This document shows positions 34,509-37,970 of a stretch of 37,970 nt of DNA, piece after piece. Position 1 is the stretch's first letter; every line of letters starts with the position of its first letter. Position numbers and translations under genes: made by a program. The notes beneath the pieces are model-generated. The model made no database searches, was not told where the DNA came from, and saw only the letters and a list, made by a program, of their open reading frames with translations. Source of the DNA: HXMU1420-2 sp040830545 (GTDB taxonomy: Bacteria > Pseudomonadota > Alphaproteobacteria > Rhodobacterales > Rhodobacteraceae); assembly GCA_040830545.1 (NCBI GenBank), contig JBFOMB010000119.1, forward strand, positions 1 to 37,970, read 5' to 3'.

Positions 34509-36149
34509 ATGTTACGAGTTTGCCTGATCCTGGCGATAACACTGTTCTGCGTGGGCCATGCGGCCCGCGCCACCACGTTGCCTGACGCCACCTTGATGGA
34601 CGAGGCGTTTCAGGCCGCGCAATGGGCGCATCTGTCCTCTGCCGGGGCCGCCGTCCAACAGACAGCCGCGCGACGGGCGGCAGGTGATGACGCGCTGGCC
34701 ACGCTGTTGCAACAGCGACAGATTGTGCTGGACCGCATCGCCCGTGCGGAAACCCAATTGGCTACGCTCGGCGGGACCGAAGCTGGGGGTGACCTGTCAA
34801 AGGCTGCGGAACTGGGCGGCGAGATTCAGGCCGCGCAATCCGACCTGGACCTGCTGGACGCCAGACTGGCGCAGGACCATCCCGAATACCGCCAGTTGCT
34901 ACAGCCCGAGGCGCTGAGGATCGCAGATGTGCAGGCGTCGCTGGGCGCGGACGAAGGGCTCATCTTCATCTTCACCGGCAAATGGCAAACCCATGTCTGG
35001 GCGATCACCCCTGACCGGGCCGCGTGGCACCGGATCGACCTGGCACAGGTGAATATCGAAAGCTCGGTTACCGAAATCCGAAATTCGCTGATCCAGGCCA
35101 ACACCTTGCGCGCCGCCGCCGCGCTGGACGATGCCCCGGACGAAGGCGTGCCATATGCCGCCACAGACGCGATGGTGCTGTATTTCGAAATCCTCGGGCC
35201 GTTGGAACCCTATCTGGAGGATGTGAAACACCTCTATTCCGTGGTCGATGGCCCGCTCAGCGGCCTGCCCTTGTCGTTGCTGATCACCGACTGGCTGGAA
35301 AACGCGCAGAACCTCAGCCTGCCGGAGGACTATCGCCGCGTGAACTGGATGTTTCAGCGTTATACCCTGACCACACTGCCATCCGTGGAAAGTCTCATCT
35401 TGGTGAAGGACGCGGCTGGAACCGAAACGGATACGCAAAACCAAAGCTTCCTTGGCATCGGTGACCCGGATTTTGCCGGATCACTCAGCACCCCATCTGA
35501 CGGCACCTTCTTTCGCGGAACAACCGCGGACCTGGAAAGCCTGCGCGCGTTGGCCCCGCTGCCCGGTACCCGGCGCGAGTTGATCAAACTCGCGCGTCTA
35601 TTCAATGCAGACGACGACGCCATTCTGCTGGGCACTGATGCCACTGAAACCGCCCTGCGCAACATGCCGCTGGATCAGGCCAGCGTGATCGCCTTTGCCA
35701 CCCACGGGCTGTTGTCGGGCGAACTGCGTGGACTGGCGGAACCGGCGCTGGCACTGACACCTCCGGCCGAGATCAGTGCAACCGATGACGGGCTGTTGAC
35801 CGCATCCGAAATCACGTCGCTGCAACTGAATGCCGACTGGGTGGTCTTGTCCGCCTGCAACACCGCTGGCAGCGACGGCACCCCAGATGCTGAGGGTTTG
35901 TCGGGCCTTGCCCGCGCATTCCTGTTCGCGGGGGCCCGTACGCTGATGGTGTCACACTGGCCGGTGCGGGACGACGCGGCAGAGCAGCTCACAACCTCCA
36001 CCTTTGATGCGCTGAACAGCGGCACTGCCCGTCGCAAATCCGAGGCCCTCCAAAGCGCGATGCAAACCATGTTGATGGATGAAAGCCAGCCCGACCTGTC
36101 CCATCCTGCCGCCTGGGCGCCCTTCGTTTTGGTCGGACATGGGGGCTGA
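34509..36149 (+). CDS. Exported CHAT-domain cysteine protease (stand-alone form)
   Basis: The 546-residue protein has a signal peptide (MLRVCLILAITLFCVGHAAR). A helical segment with coiled-coil character (about 30-170) precedes a CHAT domain (about 220-546). The predicted dyad is H399 (FATHGLL) and C450 (LSACNTAG), with SHWPV following. It aligns by eye with residues from about 513 to 989 of the fused CHAT protein at 6076, including the pre-CHAT helical part, but lacks that protein's N-terminal TPR-like half. ATG 34509 is preceded by AAGGACGCGG. One base separates its stop from the start of the helical partner gene, so the two are an operon. Confidence 0.9.
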   Translation: MLRVCLILAITLFCVGHAARATTLPDATLMDEAFQAAQWAHLSSAGAAVQQTAARRAAGDDALATLLQQRQIVLDRIARAETQLATLGGTEAGGDLSKAAELGGEIQAAQSDLDLLDARLAQDHPEYRQLLQPEALRIADVQASLGADEGLIFIFTGKWQTHVWAITPDRAAWHRIDLAQVNIESSVTEIRNSLIQANTLRAAAALDDAPDEGVPYAATDAMVLYFEILGPLEPYLEDVKHLYSVVDGPLSGLPLSLLITDWLENAQNLSLPEDYRRVNWMFQRYTLTTLPSVESLILVKDAAGTETDTQNQSFLGIGDPDFAGSLSTPSDGTFFRGTTADLESLRALAPLPGTRRELIKLARLFNADDDAILLGTDATETALRNMPLDQASVIAFATHGLLSGELRGLAEPALALTPPAEISATDDGLLTASEITSLQLNADWVVLSACNTAGSDGTPDAEGLSGLARAFLFAGARTLMVSHWPVRDDAAEQLTTSTFDALNSGTARRKSEALQSAMQTMLMDESQPDLSHPAAWAPFVLVGHGG

Positions 36150-36150
36150 C

Positions 36151-37629
36151 ATGCTGCGCAACATGTTGATCGTACTGATGCTTCTGTCCCCACTGCCCGC
36201 CAAGGCGCAGGAAAGCGCCGCGCTGGACGACGCGATGGCAGGACTAGACCAGCTGTTCCAACAAGGCGGCACTCCGGACGAGATTTTCCTGTACCTGCGC
36301 GATGTGATCCGCACCTCCCGTGTGCTAGGGCGGGCGGAACCGGATTACGCGATTTTCTACGCCATGCTGGCCGATGACATCCGCAATCGGCAAAACAATC
36401 CTGTCTATGCCCTCCAAATCGCCGAAGAGGGGCTGGAGCTGATTGCCGGTGACCCGAACCAGGCTGATTTTGCGACAATCCTGAAGGTAAGCCGATCCTA
36501 CGCTTTGGCCGATATGGGGCGATTGGACGAGGCATTCGCACAGGCGCAACTGATCCTGCCTGCCTACGCGCAGTATTTCGATCAGGCCACGGTTGACGAC
36601 TATGCCAAGGACGCTGCGCGCTGGGGCGAAGGGCAGCTTTCGGACTTCAACACGTCAGTCACCGATCTGGCCCGCAAAACGCTGGCGCGCGCAAATGACC
36701 AGATGGAGGCGCGCGCGTTTGGCCGTGCTCTGACGCTGGCCAGCGCGGCGCTGGTTCCAATGACCGCCCAACTGCCCGAAGGTGACGTGCGCGGCGTGAA
36801 TGCCACGGCAGAGATGATGATCGCCCGCGCGTTGGGGGCCTTGGGCCGTCATGGTCAGGCCGGAAACGCCTGGTTGCGCGCGCTGGGATACATGACCGAA
36901 ACGCCTTGGACCCTGACCGATCCACCCGTGTGGTGGGGGCAGGGGCTGGGCAGTGAGGACCTGCGCCAAACCGCCTTTGACATCTTCGAAGGGCTGGCCG
37001 GCACCGCCGGGATCATGGGGCTGGCGGACATCGAACGCGCCGCCTTGGCCCAGGCGGCAGAGCTGGCCGCGACACCGCGTGCGCGCTATTCCGTTCTGCT
37101 GCGTCGTGCGCGGTTGGCGCTGGCGGACAAGGACCCGGCGGCAGGTTTGGCCCTGCTGCGTGAATCCCGCGATACCGCGATTGAAGCTGGCAATGATCTG
37201 GACCGACGCGTGGCCGAATTCTACATCGCCTTGACCGAGGCCCGTCAGGCCGAAACCGACACCGGCACAATCCCCCCCACCGCCATCATCGAAACGGCAG
37301 AGGCCGCGCTGGCCGCGTACCGCACCAACCTGATCGCGGAGGAGGACTTCATCTACACCAGCGCCGCCACGTTGTTGGTGAGGTCCGAGGATACATCGAC
37401 GGCCTTGGACTATGCCCGCCGCGCGCTCAAAACCCTGCAGGCACGGATCGAAACCCGGCAGGACAGCGGATTTGGCAAGACGCAGGCCCGTAGGGACGCC
37501 CGGTCGCAGGTCGAGTTGTTTTTGCAGGCTGCACACCTGGCTGCATCACAGCAATCGGATGAACGGCTGATCGTATCCGACTGCCCCGATCCACGCGCGT
37601 TTGTGGGGTGCACGGTAGTAAAGCCCTGA
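36151..37629 (+). CDS. Exported TPR-like helical partner of the CHAT protease
   Basis: The 492-residue protein has a signal peptide (MLRNMLIVLMLLSPLPAKAQ), followed by alpha-helical repeats of TPR/SEL1 character (for example ALQIAEEGLELIAGDPNQAD, YALADMGRLDEAFAQAQLIL, ALGALGRHGQAGNAWLRALG). It ends at a cysteine pair, C478 and C487 (SDCPDPRAFVGC), which lies at nearly the same distance as C477/C482 in the fused CHAT protein. ATG 36151 is one base after the CHAT stop with GGGGG upstream. It probably binds the CHAT protease or its substrate in the periplasm. Confidence 0.85.
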   Translation: MLRNMLIVLMLLSPLPAKAQESAALDDAMAGLDQLFQQGGTPDEIFLYLRDVIRTSRVLGRAEPDYAIFYAMLADDIRNRQNNPVYALQIAEEGLELIAGDPNQADFATILKVSRSYALADMGRLDEAFAQAQLILPAYAQYFDQATVDDYAKDAARWGEGQLSDFNTSVTDLARKTLARANDQMEARAFGRALTLASAALVPMTAQLPEGDVRGVNATAEMMIARALGALGRHGQAGNAWLRALGYMTETPWTLTDPPVWWGQGLGSEDLRQTAFDIFEGLAGTAGIMGLADIERAALAQAAELAATPRARYSVLLRRARLALADKDPAAGLALLRESRDTAIEAGNDLDRRVAEFYIALTEARQAETDTGTIPPTAIIETAEAALAAYRTNLIAEEDFIYTSAATLLVRSEDTSTALDYARRALKTLQARIETRQDSGFGKTQARRDARSQVELFLQAAHLAASQQSDERLIVSDCPDPRAFVGCTVVKP

Positions 37630-37634
37630 TAGCC

Positions 37635-37675
37635 AACAAAAACACCCCAGGCATAACCCCGGGGCGCTGTTTTGA
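37635..37675. terminator. Probable bidirectional terminator between the CHAT partner gene and the PPC-like gene
   Basis: ACACCCC pairs imperfectly with GGGGCGCTGT around a 12-base loop. T-tracts occur on both sides (TGTTTT on plus; TGTTTTTGTT on minus). It lies between two convergent genes. Confidence 0.5.
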
Positions 37676-37691
37676 ATTGGCTCGGCAGAGA

Positions 37692-37970
37692 TCAGTTCGT
37701 CAGCAAGTAATAGCTGTTGCGGATGCGGCCCTGATTGACCACGGCCACGTAGAAATAGCCATCCCAGGCCGGTGTGAACGAACAATAGATCTTGTCCGAA
37801 TAGCTGCGGTCGATGCAGATCGTATTGCCATTGGCATCCGTGATCAGCACGTCCAGATCCGCATCGCCGTCACCCAAAACGGCAACCTCGGCCAACAGCC
37901 CGCCGTAGAACGGGCTTTCAAACACGTCGGTCCGACCAGCACGCAGGCGGGACAGCGGGCGGGGGGCGCC
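37692..37970 (-). CDS. C-terminal part of an exported PPC-like domain protein (5' end outside window)
   Basis: The frame is open to the right edge; 92 codons plus a stop are visible. The region DVFESPFYGGLLAEVAVLGD, GDADLDVLITDANGNTICID and SDKIYCSFTPAWDGYFYVAV resembles bacterial pre-peptidase C-terminal (PPC) beta-sandwich domains, which often end secreted proteases and related proteins. The two cysteines (TICID, IYCSF) may form a disulfide. Neighbouring convergent CHAT genes may be functionally linked, but the missing upstream part, possibly with a caspase-like or adhesive domain, must be read first. Confidence 0.75.
   Translation of the reverse strand, partial: GAPRPLSRLRAGRTDVFESPFYGGLLAEVAVLGDGDADLDVLITDANGNTICIDRSYSDKIYCSFTPAWDGYFYVAVVNQGRIRNSYYLLTN

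Overview
The window is a high-GC chromosomal segment from a marine alphaproteobacterium, most likely Rhodobacterales (Roseobacter group). The evidence is a DMSP lyase of the DddP family with all six metal ligands at the published positions, a MipZ division ATPase, an alphaproteobacterial L31 without zinc cysteines, BioY, and many short genes with strong GGAG-type ribosome binding sites. I see no rRNA, tRNA, CRISPR array, insertion sequence or phage gene.

Layout. (1) 1-6035 is the 3' part of a giant secreted protein made of 300-bp VCBS-type repeats, then 564-bp composite RTX repeats, then a type I secretion C-terminus. (2) 6076-9045, convergent with it, is an exported TPR-like plus CHAT-domain cysteine protease. 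(3) 9124-11043 holds the last two steps of homogentisate (tyrosine) degradation, maiA and fahA. (4) 11244-16336 has a class III nucleotide cyclase with a tiny coupled lipoprotein, mipZ, a LysR regulator, a methyltransferase and the rplS-rpmE ribosomal operon. (5) 16720-19784 has a lytic transglycosylase, an unknown protein, an HODM-type (DUF3445) protein and a P-loop kinase-like protein. (6) 19847-24068 has dddP, a hydrolase-OsmC fusion and a sulfatase. (7) 24115-25685 has two small envelope proteins and bioY. (8) 25815-29903 has a LigM-like demethylase divergent from a LysR regulator and a ThDP enzyme, with a perfect 16-bp palindrome between them. (9) 29928-34444 has two exported unknowns, purB, and a dehydrogenase/TIM-barrel pair. 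(10) 34509-37970 has a second CHAT protease, a separate TPR-like partner, and the end of a convergent gene with a PPC-like beta domain.

The most unusual content is the pair of exported CHAT systems at the two ends. The left one is a single 989-residue protein. The right one looks like the same protein cut at a cysteine pair (C477/C482 on the left, C478/C487 on the right) into two genes, each with its own signal peptide and in reversed order. The left CHAT gene sits tail to tail with the giant RTX protein. This suggests, without proving it, an envelope protease acting on surface or secreted beta-repeat proteins. The rest is mostly housekeeping and catabolism of methylated, aromatic or sulfated marine compounds.
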